Shown one piece after another: positions 41,590-50,279 of a stretch of DNA of 64,000 nt; the stretch's first letter is position 1; each line of letters begins with the position of its first letter. The DNA is from Nocardiopsis endophytica. GTDB lineage: Bacteria > Actinomycetota > Actinomycetes > Streptosporangiales > Streptosporangiaceae. The notes beneath the pieces are model-generated. The model was given only the letters and a program-made list of their open reading frames with translations, was not told where the DNA came from and did not search any database. The stretch covers positions 62,001 through 126,000 of the forward strand of contig NZ_JAQFWQ010000004.1 in NCBI RefSeq assembly GCF_027706725.1. The letters run 5' to 3'. The position numbers and the translations under genes were made by a program.

Positions 41590-42955
41590 CGCACACGGCC
41601 GCCACGGCCGCCGCCGCGCCCAGGGCGAGCGCCACGGTGTGCATCGCACCGGTGGCGCCGCTCCCCGACAGCGCGCCGCCGGTCAGGGCCGCCAGCACCG
41701 CCCCGACCGCGGCGATCGCCACGGTCTCGGAGGTGATGCGGACCGTGTTGAACAGCCCGGCCGCCGTCCCGGCCCTGTCGGGGGCGACGCTCCCGATGGC
41801 CAGCCCGTCCAGGATGCCGTTGGTCAGCCCGGCACCGGCGCCCACGAGGGCGAACGGCGCCAGCAGGGTGAGCGGGGTGCTGTCTGGGCCCATCCCGGCC
41901 AGGAGTGCGGCCCCGCCGCCGGACAGCAGCACCGCGCCGGTGACCGTCACCCCGGCGGGCAGCCGCTTGGCCAGCGCGGTGCCGACGGCGGGCAGCGCCA
42001 CGGTGGGCACGGTCAGCATCAGCAGCCACGCCCCCGCCCGGCCGGGCTCCAGGCCCACCACCGCGATGAGGTAGGTCGGCAGGTACACCAGCAGCGGCAC
42101 CAGGACGGCCATGATCGCCCCCGCCGCCAGGGCGAAGGCCAGGAACCGGCGGTTGGCGAGCAGCGGCAGGTCGAGCAGCGGGGCCGCGGCGCGGCGCTCG
42201 GCGAGGGGCAGCAGGGCCGCCGCCACCGCCGCCGCGACGGCGGCGCCCAGCACGGGAGGCGAGCCGAAACCGCGCTCGGGCCCTTCGACGAGCACGGTGA
42301 TCAGCAGCAGGAGCGCGGTGGTGAACAGTCCGGCCCCCGCCCAGTCGACCCTGCGCCCGGGGACGCCCGGCGACGGCGGGAAGAACAGGCCGAGCAGCAC
42401 CACCGCCCCGGCGACGGCGGCGGGGACGGCGAACACCGCCCGCCACCCGGCCAGGTCGACCAGCAGACCGGCGACCGTCGGGCCGAACGCGGTGCCCGCG
42501 CCCAGCACCGTGCCGAGCGCACCGAACGCCCGTGCGCGGGCGGGGCCGTCGAAGACCTCCGAGAGGATCGAGGAGCCGCCGGTGAGGGCGGCCGCCGCGC
42601 CGATCCCCGCCAGCGCGCGGGAGGCGTCCAGCACGAGGATGCCGGGGGCCAGGGCGCTCAGGGCGCCCGCGGCGCAGAAGAGCCCGGCCCCGCCGAGGAA
42701 GACGCGCCGTTTGCCCAGCACGTCGGCGAGGGCGCCGGACAGCACCAGGAAGGCGGCGAAACAGGCGTTGTAGGCGTTGACCACCCACTGCGTCGACGCC
42801 AGGGAGGCGTCGAGGCCGCTCCGGATGTCCGGAAGCGCCAGCGAGGCACCGGTGATGGTCAGGGGGAAGGCGAGTGTGGACAGCAGGACGGAGATGAGGA
42901 CGACCCTCTTGCGCGCGTTCGTGAGCGCGTGGGCCGTCGGAGAAACGGTCTGCAC
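41561..42955 (-). CDS. MFS transporter, DHA2-type (14 helices)
   Basis: 464 residues from GTG 42955. Fourteen hydrophobic segments can be counted. Motif A appears as GALADVLGKRRVF, and the helix-5 region reads GGSSILSEVF. The N-terminus has the DHA2 start (LSTLAFPLTITGASLALPDI). Such transporters export drugs, dyes or the producer's own metabolites in exchange for protons. No adjacent regulator is seen; upstream is a 612-bp gene-free stretch with a strong hairpin at 43050. The 3' end overlaps the DUF2293 gene by 29 bp. Confidence 0.9.
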   Translation of the reverse strand: MQTVSPTAHALTNARKRVVLISVLLSTLAFPLTITGASLALPDIRSGLDASLASTQWVVNAYNACFAAFLVLSGALADVLGKRRVFLGGAGLFCAAGALSALAPGILVLDASRALAGIGAAAALTGGSSILSEVFDGPARARAFGALGTVLGAGTAFGPTVAGLLVDLAGWRAVFAVPAAVAGAVVLLGLFFPPSPGVPGRRVDWAGAGLFTTALLLLITVLVEGPERGFGSPPVLGAAVAAAVAAALLPLAERRAAAPLLDLPLLANRRFLAFALAAGAIMAVLVPLLVYLPTYLIAVVGLEPGRAGAWLLMLTVPTVALPAVGTALAKRLPAGVTVTGAVLLSGGGAALLAGMGPDSTPLTLLAPFALVGAGAGLTNGILDGLAIGSVAPDRAGTAAGLFNTVRITSETVAIAAVGAVLAALTGGALSGSGATGAMHTVALALGAAAAVAAVCVTVLLRPRR

Positions 42956-43567
42956 GGGATCTCGGCTCCGAGGTCGATGGTGGAGCCGGGCAGCATGAGG
43001 CGCCGCACCGGCGATCGGCTCTGGTGCGGCGGAGCGAGTCCTGGAGTACGCGCCGCCGCTAAGGGCGGCGCACTCTGTCCGAGATGGGCATCGCTGGAAC
43101 GCTAACGCGGGGTGGCCTCAGAAGGCCACACGTTTTCCGGCCGTCGGCACGGTCCACAGGAGCGAGAGATGAGGGCGCGTCCGCTGGAACGATGGAGCGT
43201 TCGTCTTCTGCGGCCGTCCGTTTCCTGGGGCGCCGTGGTCGGGTGATCGGGTTCGGGTTCCATCCCCATCGGCGGGCCCACACCGCCCCAGGGTGTGCGC
43301 GGTGGTGCAGGTCAGCTGGCTCTTTCGCGGCCCCGGTATGCGGGGCGGCTCGGCAGGTGCCCCGCATATGGGCCCCGGCCGAGCGGCGGGACTCTGGGGT
43401 GCGGCGTTCAGGACGGCGACGAGGGCGGGTCGGCGGCCTTTCCGACAGTGCCGGATGGGCCGTCGGCTTCCTCGTCGCTGCTCAGCGGGGTGACCACGCA
43501 CACGCCGGGCGGCCGGCGACGTCTGTCTGCGTCGTTGCTGCTCCGGCCCTGGGGTGGTGGGCGGGTG
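42956..43567. other. 612-bp gene-free stretch with two hairpins
   Basis: Reading frames are open here but have no family resemblance and poor codon patterns. Two stem-loops stand out: GCGCCGCC/GGCGGCGC with a 6-nt loop (43050-43071), and TATGCGGGGC/GCCCCGCATA with a 12-nt loop (43337-43368). The latter lies downstream of the leftward sulfotransferase gene and could end its transcript; the former lies upstream of the leftward MFS gene. Nothing else is recognised. Confidence 0.45.
43337..43368. terminator. 10-bp perfect hairpin downstream of the sulfotransferase gene
   Basis: TATGCGGGGC (43337-43346), 12-nt loop, GCCCCGCATA (43359-43368). It lies about 200 bp beyond the sulfotransferase stop in the direction of transcription. 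No T-run. It could equally be part of an unannotated small RNA. Confidence 0.4.
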
Positions 43568-44752
43568 TCAGCTGTTCGGGGGCGACGGCGGGGGGTCCGC
43601 GCCGCCACCCGAGGGGCGGAGGCCCATCGCTCGGCGGGTGAGGCCGGGGAGGACGCTCCGCTTCCGCGGTGGTTCCTCGGCGGGGGCGGGCGATGGCGCG
43701 GACCATGCGGCGGCGGCCATCGCCGCGGTGCCGGCAGCCTCCGCGATGTCGTTGGAGCCCGGCGGGTCCGGGTCCTCGTCGGGGACGTAGGCCAGCTCCT
43801 CCGGGGAGCCCACCACCAAGGCGCCGCTCGCGCGCAGGTCGTCGATGTCCTCGGCGCTCCACGCGGCCACCTGGTCGCGGAAGCGCGGAGGGACCGCCAC
43901 GCGCGGACCCCGGTCCTCCCGGGCACGGAACGCGTCGACGATCTCGTCCCGGAGGAGGGCCCCCTCCTCGTGGGACCACCCCTGTGCGGCCAGGCGGCCG
44001 TTGAGGGCGCGGAGCACCTCGGCCTCAGCGGCCGTCACCCCGCCGTGCACGGTCGTCCCCTCGGTCGGGGCCGGAACGCGCTCCGCCTCTTCGGAGAGCC
44101 CGGCCGCCTCCATGAAGCGGTGCCAGAGCCGCCCCGACCCGGACCCCGGGTTGCAGACGACGGCGACCCGGTCGGGCCCGACCAGCGACGCCCATCTCCC
44201 GGCCAGCCTTCCGAGCCCGAACGCGCGCCACATGTGGGCGTCGGGCTCCTTCTCGATGCTCTCCCAGCCCCGCGCGCGCTGCGCGGCCAGTCCGTTGACG
44301 AATCGCGGGAACCCCGCCGTGCGCCCGTTGCGCACGTGCTGCTGCCAGGACGACGGGAGCAGACGGCCCAGGCCGCGCGCCGTGACCACCACCCGCACCT
44401 CGTCGGCGCCGAGTTCGTCGATCACCCTCTGCGCCGCGTCGGACCTCACCACCGCGAGGGCCTCGGCGGAGACCACCGCCGTCCCCGCGCACGAGCGCAC
44501 CTGGTCGCGCAGCCGCTGCCACCAGGCCTCCTCGGCGGCCGCCCTGCGCGCCCCGACCCACGGGTACTCCGCGCCGAGCAGGCCGTAGGTGGCCGCCTCG
44601 TGCGCGTTCACCCGCACCGGGCCCTCGCCCTCCGGCAGCGGGTAGACCACCCCCAGTGCCTCCAGTGCGTCCGTGCGCTCCTCCAGCATCCGCTGCAGGT
44701 AGGTCGTGCCCGACTTCTGGACGCCGATGTGCAGGACGAGGCGCTGCGCCAC
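43568..44752 (-). CDS. Sulfotransferase-like P-loop protein
   Basis: 394 residues from ATG 44752. The 5'-phosphosulfate loop is HIGVQKSGTTYLQRML (about 8-23). A second region near residue 200 (VVCNPGSGSGRL) may stand where the 3'-phosphate motif usually is. The ~75 C-terminal residues are low-complexity Ala/Pro/Ser and basic, unlike enzyme domains. Similar actinomycete proteins of the sulfotransferase superfamily are mostly uncharacterised. It diverges from the lipase-like gene (188 bp between the starts) with no obvious common role. Activity is uncertain. Confidence 0.8.
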   Translation of the reverse strand: MAQRLVLHIGVQKSGTTYLQRMLEERTDALEALGVVYPLPEGEGPVRVNAHEAATYGLLGAEYPWVGARRAAAEEAWWQRLRDQVRSCAGTAVVSAEALAVVRSDAAQRVIDELGADEVRVVVTARGLGRLLPSSWQQHVRNGRTAGFPRFVNGLAAQRARGWESIEKEPDAHMWRAFGLGRLAGRWASLVGPDRVAVVCNPGSGSGRLWHRFMEAAGLSEEAERVPAPTEGTTVHGGVTAAEAEVLRALNGRLAAQGWSHEEGALLRDEIVDAFRAREDRGPRVAVPPRFRDQVAAWSAEDIDDLRASGALVVGSPEELAYVPDEDPDPPGSNDIAEAAGTAAMAAAAWSAPSPAPAEEPPRKRSVLPGLTRRAMGLRPSGGGADPPPSPPNS

Positions 44753-44940
44753 GGCCGGTCACTCCCATCGGTGGTGGACGTACGGGGTCGCCGCGAACCT
44801 ACCTGCGGCCGGGCGACGCACAGGCGAACGGAGGGCGAATTCCGCTGCCACGCACGGGGCGCACGGGGGTGGTGGCACTACCGGGAGCGACGTGGTCGCC
44901 TACTGGAGCGGAAAGCGTCTGCCGCATAACATCTTCCCCC

Positions 44941-46221
44941 ATGGACTCCCTCCTCACCCCCCGCTTCCCGGACGCGGTGGCCGTGGGCGCCGTGGCCGCG
45001 GGAGCGGTCGTCGCCTTCACCGCGCTGCCCGCGGCCGCCTCACCCGCGGAACCCCCTGCCCCCGAATCGGTCACGTTCGACCTGCCCGACCCCACCGGCC
45101 CCTACGACGTGGGCACCGCCGAACTCCGGCTGGTCGACGAGGACCGCACCACCCCGTGGACCGACGACGTGCGCGAGCTGGCGGTGAGCGTCTGGTACCC
45201 CGCCAGGCACGGACCGGGCGACGAGCCCGCGCCCTACGCCGACCAGCGGGTCGGCGACCTGTTCACCGAGTACCAGGTGGGGCAGCGGTTCGAGGGCGTC
45301 GACTGGGAGAGCGCGGCCGGGTCCGCCGTCCCCGGCGCCCGCGTCGACCGCAGGGCGGGCCGGCTCCCGGTGCTGCTCTACTCCCCGGGCGCCGCCGTGC
45401 CCCGGGTCTTCGGCACGAGCATGGCTCAGGACCTCGCCTCGCACGGGTACGCCGTGGTGGCCGTCGACCACACCGGGGAGGCGCCGGTCCGCTTCCCGGA
45501 CGGGCGCTTCGACGACGGGGACCGGCACTGGGCGGACGAGCCGAACCTCATCACCGGGTTCACCAAGGCGCGCGTGCCCGACACCCGCTTCGTCCTGGAC
45601 AGCGTGGAGGCCGCGACGCGGAAGGGGTGGACCGACGCCGACGGGCGCAGGCTGCCCGGCGGACTGGCCAAGGCGCTCGACCCCTCCACCGTGGGCATGT
45701 TCGGCATGTCCCTCGGCGGCGCGACCACCGTGCACGGCATGGGCGCCGACGAGCGCATCGACGCCGGGATCGACATGGACGGAAGCGTCGACTACACCTC
45801 CGACCCGGAGTTCGCCGAGCTCTTCCCCACCGCCGACGAGGGCCTGGACCGGCCGTTCATGTTCATGGGCGGCAGCCGGGTCCAGGACGGGGAACTCCTG
45901 CCCAACACCCACCACACCTTCGAGGACTGGGGGCGGCTGTGGGACAACTCCACCGGCTGGAAGCGCGACGTGGGCTTCGCCGAGGCGCGCCACTACTCCT
46001 TCACCGACTTCCAGGTGATCATGCCGCAGATCGCCGACGGCCTCGGCCTGTCGGAGGAGCAGGTGCAGGGGACGATCGGAACCGCCGACGACCCGCTGCG
46101 GCTGGAGGCCTCCCAGCGCGCCTACGTGCGGGCCTTCTTCGACCACCACCTGCGGGGTGAGCCGCGCCCCATCCTGGACGCCGACTCGCCCGAGCACCCC
46201 GACGCACGCCTGGTCGACTGA
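44941..46221 (+). CDS. Secreted alpha/beta hydrolase (PAF-acetylhydrolase/lipase-like)
   Basis: 426 residues from ATG 44941. A hydrophobic N-terminal segment (about 10-35, ending LPAAASPAE) is a signal peptide. The fold is alpha/beta hydrolase: LPVLLYSPGAAVPR as the oxyanion strand, VVAVDHTGEAP, and the nucleophile elbow GMSLGG (Ser about 257). An Asp in GIDMDGSV and a His in ARHYSF (about 346) could complete the triad. This order matches platelet-activating-factor acetylhydrolase-like bacterial lipases. A CATAAC -10-like element lies 8 nt before the ATG. Export suggests a lipid or ester substrate outside the cell. Confidence 0.85.
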   Translation: MDSLLTPRFPDAVAVGAVAAGAVVAFTALPAAASPAEPPAPESVTFDLPDPTGPYDVGTAELRLVDEDRTTPWTDDVRELAVSVWYPARHGPGDEPAPYADQRVGDLFTEYQVGQRFEGVDWESAAGSAVPGARVDRRAGRLPVLLYSPGAAVPRVFGTSMAQDLASHGYAVVAVDHTGEAPVRFPDGRFDDGDRHWADEPNLITGFTKARVPDTRFVLDSVEAATRKGWTDADGRRLPGGLAKALDPSTVGMFGMSLGGATTVHGMGADERIDAGIDMDGSVDYTSDPEFAELFPTADEGLDRPFMFMGGSRVQDGELLPNTHHTFEDWGRLWDNSTGWKRDVGFAEARHYSFTDFQVIMPQIADGLGLSEEQVQGTIGTADDPLRLEASQRAYVRAFFDHHLRGEPRPILDADSPEHPDARLVD

Positions 46222-46265
46222 CGAGGGGGAGGGAACGGAGAGAGGGGCCGGGGAGGGAGGATGCG

Positions 46266-48068
46266 CTACCCGTCCTCCCCGGCCTCCTCGCGGAGGACGT
46301 CCTCGGCCAGGCCGAGGACGTCGGCGTCCATGCCCGGGACCGACCGGACCAGGTGGGCCAGCGACTCCAGCAGGGTCACCGGGCGCGAACGCGCCGCCTC
46401 CATGGCCAGCAGGAACCGCCAGGCGACCAGTTCGGCGACGTCCTGCCGGGCCTCGGGGTGCACCCAGGCGGTGGCGGCCAGCGAGAGCAGGGCCGCCTCG
46501 GCGGCCCAGTCCTCCGGGCCGTAGGCCAGGTCGACCAGGACGGCCCGGCGGTCCGACCCTTCCCAGGGCTGGTCGCCGCGGTGGTGGGCGATGCCCAGGC
46601 AGGCCCACGCCTGCACGCGCCGGATCCAGGCCGGCCACACGGCGGAGGGGCCGCTGGGCGGGGCGGGCGGGTGCACCATGGCGCCGAGCAGGTCCTCCAG
46701 CGGCAGCCCCGACAGCCGCACCGCCTCGTCGTAGGCGGCGGGCAGGTGCCGCCACGGGTACGCGGCCAGGATGCCCAGGGCCTCGGCGGCCTCGGCGGAG
46801 GGCGGCGGCACCGCCGGTTCGGCGTCGGCCCCCCGGTACCGCCACAGCCGGAGTCCGACCTCGCGGACCGGGCCGCGCGAGGACACCTCGGGCACGGTCA
46901 GGCGCGGGTCGGGCTCGGGGACCTCGGCCACCGAGATCGTGCACTCGGGCGCGGCCAGGCGCATCGCCAGCAGCGCGCTGGGCGGCTCAGGGGCGGAGAC
47001 GGTCAGCGAGAGCGCGGACGTCGACGGGTCGACGCCCTGGTCGTGCATCTGGTGCAGCACGTTCACCACCGCCTCGGTGGCGGAGGGGATGGGCCCCAGC
47101 CAGAAGCGGGTCTGCGAGCTCTGGGTGAGGACCCGGTCGGCGTGCTCGCCGCCGGGGCGGTCGCGCAGGTGGTCGGCGAGGGCGACCAGGTGGTCCAGCC
47201 GCCCGTCGAGGGAGAAGCGCATGCCGCACGCGGTGGGGAAGGCGCTGGCGTCCTCGGGGTCCTGCTCCAGCGCGCGCTCCACCCAGGCCAGGCCGTCGTG
47301 CGGCCGCCCCGCCTTGGCGAGCAGCTCGCCGATGTCGGTGTACAGGGCGAGGTTGCCCGGGTCGAACTCCAGGGCCCGCAGCCACGCCGCCTCGGCCTCG
47401 TCCCAGCGCTGCTCGGCCCGGTAGGCGTACCCGGCGGCCATGGCGGCGTGGAAGGACGGCTCGGCGGCCTCGGAGCGCAGGGCGAGCGCGACGGCGTCCT
47501 GGGCGCGCCCGCAGCGGCGCAGCAGCATCGAGGCCGACCACAGCAGCGCCGGGTCGTCGGGCCGGGCCGCAAGGCAGCCGTCGAGCAGGGCCAGGAACGG
47601 GCGCAGCGCCCCCAGCACATCCTCGGGGACCGGGTCGTCCAGCGCGCCCACCAGCCGCAGCAGGCTGGTGCGCACCAGGTCGGGGTCGAGGCCTTCGGCG
47701 ACCCGCCGGTCGTACATCCAGGCGGCGTCGGCCCAGGCGCCGTCGGGGCGGTGGCACTGGGCCGTCACGAGCAGCGGGAGCGCCTGGTCGGGGCGGCCGA
47801 GCACGGCCAGCGTGTGCGCCCGCGCGACCACGTCGCCCAGGTAGACGGGCTGCTCAACCGGGTACAGCTCGGGGCCGCCTCCGGGTTGGACGGCCAGGCG
47901 CGCCAGGAGTTCGTGGGCTTCGGGCAGCCGGGGGTCGAAGACCAGGGCGCGGGCGACGTGGCCGGCGGCGTGCTTCAGGTCCCCGCCCTCCAGCGCCAGG
48001 CGCGCCATGCTCAGTTCGCCCTCGGCCTCAAGCCGCGGATCGGCGGTCCCCTCGTGGCCCTCGGCCAT
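46266..48068 (-). CDS. TPR-repeat protein
   Basis: 600 residues from ATG 48068 behind GGAGGG; an upstream ATG at 48101 is possible. Tetratricopeptide-like helix pairs run through the first ~290 residues, such as ARLALEGGDLKHAAGHVARAL, AMAAGYAYRAEQRWDEAEAAW and LYTDIGELLAKAGRPHDGLAW. The second half is a mixed domain with PEPP and SSRGPVREVGLRLWRYRG and then a helical C-terminus. There is no enzymatic motif, signal peptide or membrane segment. Likely a scaffold or regulator in the cytoplasm. It follows the lipase-like gene in convergent orientation (44 bp between the stops). Confidence 0.8.
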   Translation of the reverse strand: MAEGHEGTADPRLEAEGELSMARLALEGGDLKHAAGHVARALVFDPRLPEAHELLARLAVQPGGGPELYPVEQPVYLGDVVARAHTLAVLGRPDQALPLLVTAQCHRPDGAWADAAWMYDRRVAEGLDPDLVRTSLLRLVGALDDPVPEDVLGALRPFLALLDGCLAARPDDPALLWSASMLLRRCGRAQDAVALALRSEAAEPSFHAAMAAGYAYRAEQRWDEAEAAWLRALEFDPGNLALYTDIGELLAKAGRPHDGLAWVERALEQDPEDASAFPTACGMRFSLDGRLDHLVALADHLRDRPGGEHADRVLTQSSQTRFWLGPIPSATEAVVNVLHQMHDQGVDPSTSALSLTVSAPEPPSALLAMRLAAPECTISVAEVPEPDPRLTVPEVSSRGPVREVGLRLWRYRGADAEPAVPPPSAEAAEALGILAAYPWRHLPAAYDEAVRLSGLPLEDLLGAMVHPPAPPSGPSAVWPAWIRRVQAWACLGIAHHRGDQPWEGSDRRAVLVDLAYGPEDWAAEAALLSLAATAWVHPEARQDVAELVAWRFLLAMEAARSRPVTLLESLAHLVRSVPGMDADVLGLAEDVLREEAGEDG

Positions 48069-48205
48069 GTTCCCTCCCGCATGGTGCGATGCCGCAGACA
48101 TTGCCACAAACCGAGGACAGGGGGCGAATCCCCGTGTGTCACGACAGGTCAGGGGGCGGGTGGCGGCGGTGGTGCCGCGTGCGCGCCCCGTGTGCGCCGT
48201 GAGCG

Positions 48206-49015
48206 TCATGCCGGGTCGGGGGCGGGCAGCAGCGGTGCCACGTCCGCGCGCGCGAACCGGCCGTAGCGCCCGGGCTCCAGCCCGGCCCGCTCGGCGGTCA
48301 CCTCGAAGCGGCCGACCGACCACCCGGCCTCGCGGGCCGCCTCCTCGGGGGTGAGGCTGGCGGCGAGCCAGGCCTCCCGCTCGGCGACGACGCGGGCGAC
48401 GGCGTCGCGGGGCAGGGCGTCGAGGTCGGCCCGGGCGAACATCGGGTGGCCGCGGAAGGCGCCCGCCGGGACGAGCAGGCCGCTCTCGCGCAGGTCCAGC
48501 ACGTCGTCGCGGCGCACGTCCAGGCCGGTGCGCTCGGCCAGCACCTCGGCGGCCCGCACCGAGCCGTGCCCGGGGTGGTCGCCGACGGCGGCGCGCAGCT
48601 CGGACGCCCGGTCGCGGAGGGCGGCCGCGGCCCGCCGCGACCACTTGCCGTCGTCGGTGTCGGGCGCGGGGACCAGGCCGCGGTCGACGGCGCGCTCCAT
48701 CTGCCAGCGCTCCAGGCCGATGAAGCGCGCGAGCTGCACGGGCCCGAGCGGTCGGCCCTTGGAGCGGCCGGGCCCGTGGTCCTGCGCGCCGTCGGCGCCG
48801 TCCGCCCCGCTGTCCGGCGCGGTGCGTTCGGCCAGTTCGGCCTGGATCTCCTCGACGCGGTCGGGGAGGGTCTTGGCCAGGGCCTCGGACCAGTGGGTGC
48901 CGCGCACGTCGGGCGGCGGGACGAGGGCGAGCATGCAGGCGCGCTGGAAGTCGCCGTAGCGCATGCCCAGCCACCTGGAGAGCTGGACGGGGCCGAATTC
49001 GCGTCGGGACGCCAT
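48206..49015 (-). CDS. Protein of four tandem HTH-like modules
   Basis: 269 residues from ATG 49015, chosen because GGAGGAG lies 6 nt upstream. Two modules are plainly related: GPVQLSRWLGMRYGDFQRAC with LALVPPPD, and GPVQLARFIGLERWQMERAV with RGLVPAPD. Each is followed by W-S-x-A and a long helix. A third (AAEVLAERTGLDVRRDDVL, SGLLVPAG) and a fourth (TPEEAAREAGWSVGRFEVTA, AGLEPGRYG) have the same helix-turn-helix-and-Pro rhythm. The pattern resembles MerR-like winged HTH units strung together. DNA binding is inference; no other domain is present. It is followed leftward by the TPR gene. Confidence 0.75.
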   Translation of the reverse strand: MASRREFGPVQLSRWLGMRYGDFQRACMLALVPPPDVRGTHWSEALAKTLPDRVEEIQAELAERTAPDSGADGADGAQDHGPGRSKGRPLGPVQLARFIGLERWQMERAVDRGLVPAPDTDDGKWSRRAAAALRDRASELRAAVGDHPGHGSVRAAEVLAERTGLDVRRDDVLDLRESGLLVPAGAFRGHPMFARADLDALPRDAVARVVAEREAWLAASLTPEEAAREAGWSVGRFEVTAERAGLEPGRYGRFARADVAPLLPAPDPA

Positions 49016-49206
49016 GGAGGACTCCTCCCGGGACGGTGGCACGGGCCTCGACGCTAAGCCGGTCGGGGAGCCGCCGGGGGAGGGATCTCCGCGCCTGTGG
49101 ACGAACGCGCCCGGCGCCCGCGATCCGTGGGAGCGCCGAGGGGGCCCAGAGCGTCGAAGAGCCGTGGACGGGGAGGGGCCGACGAGTATGGACGAGGAGC
49201 GAACGG

Positions 49207-49623
49207 ATGCGCACGGACACCGCGAGGAGGACTGCGGTGGTGTGGGTGGAGAACCGGGGGCTGCAGTGCTGCGGCGACCCGTTCTCGGTCGGGATGGAGG
49301 TCGAGTGGTTCCTGCTGCCCGCCGGGGGAGCGGACCGCGCCTGGATGGGCGAGATCCTGGACCCCGGCACCGCGGAGGGCGTCACGCACCTCCAGGAGCA
49401 CCACGCGGGAAGTGAGGAGCCGGTGGCGGTGGCGGGCACGGTCCGCAGGATCCGCATCGTCCGCTGCCGGTACGCCGAGGTGCGCGGGAGCGTCCCGCGC
49501 TCCCTGCGCCCCGTGCCCCGCAGCACGGAGCTGACCGAGGCCCCCTCCGCCCACGGGTGGGAGTCCTCGGCGGGAGGGGCCCAGGTGGCCGGGTACCTGG
49601 TGGACCTGGAGACGGCCCGGTGA
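49207..49623 (+). CDS. DUF6578-like small protein
   Basis: 138 residues from ATG 49207. The start VVWVENRGLQCCGDPFSVGMEVEW (split: VVWVENRG, QCCGDPF) and the middle LQEHHAGSEEP and IRIVRCRYAEV match, as I remember it, the Streptomyces DUF6578 family. These are short beta-rich proteins with a Cys-Cys pair. An alternative start lies at GTG codons just before the VVWVE block. It diverges from the HTH-module gene. A huge palindromic terminator follows 1 nt after the stop. Function is unknown. Confidence 0.7.
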   Translation: MRTDTARRTAVVWVENRGLQCCGDPFSVGMEVEWFLLPAGGADRAWMGEILDPGTAEGVTHLQEHHAGSEEPVAVAGTVRRIRIVRCRYAEVRGSVPRSLRPVPRSTELTEAPSAHGWESSAGGAQVAGYLVDLETAR

Positions 49624-49672
49624 CCCCGGGGCCCGCCCCGGACTCGGCGCGAGTCCGGCGCGGGCCCCGGGG
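49624..49672 (+). terminator. 49-bp perfect-arm terminator
   Basis: Left arm CCCCGGGGCCCGC (49624-49636), a C:C mismatch, CCGGACTCG (49638-49646), loop GCG, then CGAGTCCGG (49650-49658), C, GCGGGCCCCGGGG (49660-49672). Twenty-two base pairs with one mismatch begin right after the stop codon at 49623. Confidence 0.9.
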
Positions 49673-49714
49673 ACGTTCCCTCGGCCCTGTTCGGCGGTGC
49701 CCCGCCCCTGCGCC

Positions 49715-49776
49715 GTTGACCTCGGGAAAAGCGCCCCTGAGAGCGGCCCGGAAGCGTCATTTGTCCCGAGATCAAC
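49715..49776. repeat. 62-bp near-palindromic repeat, copy 3
   Basis: Starts GTTGACCTCGGGA and ends TCCCGAGATCAAC, exactly 62 bp as in copies 1 and 4. The interior shares GCGCCCCT and AAGCGTCATTT with copy 4 in the same orientation. It lies in the convergent gap between the DUF6578 and RidA genes, behind the 49-bp terminator. Confidence 0.9.
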
Positions 49777-49865
49777 GCCGAGTGCACGCGCCCGTCCGCG
49801 CGGGCGCCCACGCGGCCGTTTCGAGCCCGACGTCCCCGGGGCCGAAGGCGGGCGGGGACGCCCGG

Positions 49866-50279
49866 CTAGCCGAGGACGGCCAGGGCGTCGGCCTCGACCA
49901 GCAGGCCGGCGGGCAGGCCCACGTACACGGTGGTGCGCGCGGGCGGGGCCTCCTTCAGGTCCGCGAAGTACTCGTCGTAGATCCGGTTGAACTCGGCGAA
50001 GTGGCCGGTGTCGGTGAGGTACACCCGGACCATCATCACGTCCTCCCAGGAGGCCCCGCCCTCCTGGAGGACCGCCTCGACGTTGGCGAAGGTCTGCAGG
50101 GTCTGCTCGCGCAGGCCCGGGCCGACCGGGCGGGGCGCCTCGCCCTCCGCGGCCGGGCCGAACCCGACCTGCCCGGCGACCTGCAGGATGTTCCCCTTGC
50201 GGACCCCGTGGGAGAACCGCGCGGGCGGGGTGGTGTGGGTCGCGGGGGTCAGGGCGGTCTTGGGGCTGGACGCGCTCAT
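49866..50279 (-). CDS. RidA-family (YjgF/UK114) enamine/imine deaminase
   Basis: 137 residues from ATG 50279. RidA hallmarks are visible: SHGVRKGNILQVAGQVGF, EQTLQTFANVEAVL, VMMVRVYLTD and ARTTVYVGLP (the Arg contacts the substrate carboxylate). RidA proteins hydrolyse reactive 2-aminoacrylate and other enamines made by PLP-dependent dehydratases, releasing 2-oxoacids and ammonia. It shares an ATGA overlap with the IclR gene and faces a divergent PLP-type D-amino-acid deaminase, which would produce exactly such enamines. That linkage makes a cleanup role for this gene very likely. Confidence 0.92.
   Translation of the reverse strand: MSASSPKTALTPATHTTPPARFSHGVRKGNILQVAGQVGFGPAAEGEAPRPVGPGLREQTLQTFANVEAVLQEGGASWEDVMMVRVYLTDTGHFAEFNRIYDEYFADLKEAPPARTTVYVGLPAGLLVEADALAVLG

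Noticed and set aside
43230-43290. Sequence GGGTTCGGGTTCC that resembles a tRNA T-arm
   Set aside because: The T-loop lacks the conserved A after TTCG, the flanking bases do not pair as a T-stem, and no acceptor stem or CCA partner could be found.
43084-43641. A 185-codon plus-strand frame in the gene-free stretch
   Set aside because: Composition is Arg/Gly/Ala-rich without motifs, it has no convincing ribosome binding site, and it overlaps the end of the sulfotransferase gene antisense.
49624-49672. Large palindrome as a replication origin or attachment site
   Set aside because: It begins right after a stop codon and has the form of a terminator; there are no iterons, DnaA boxes or integrase.
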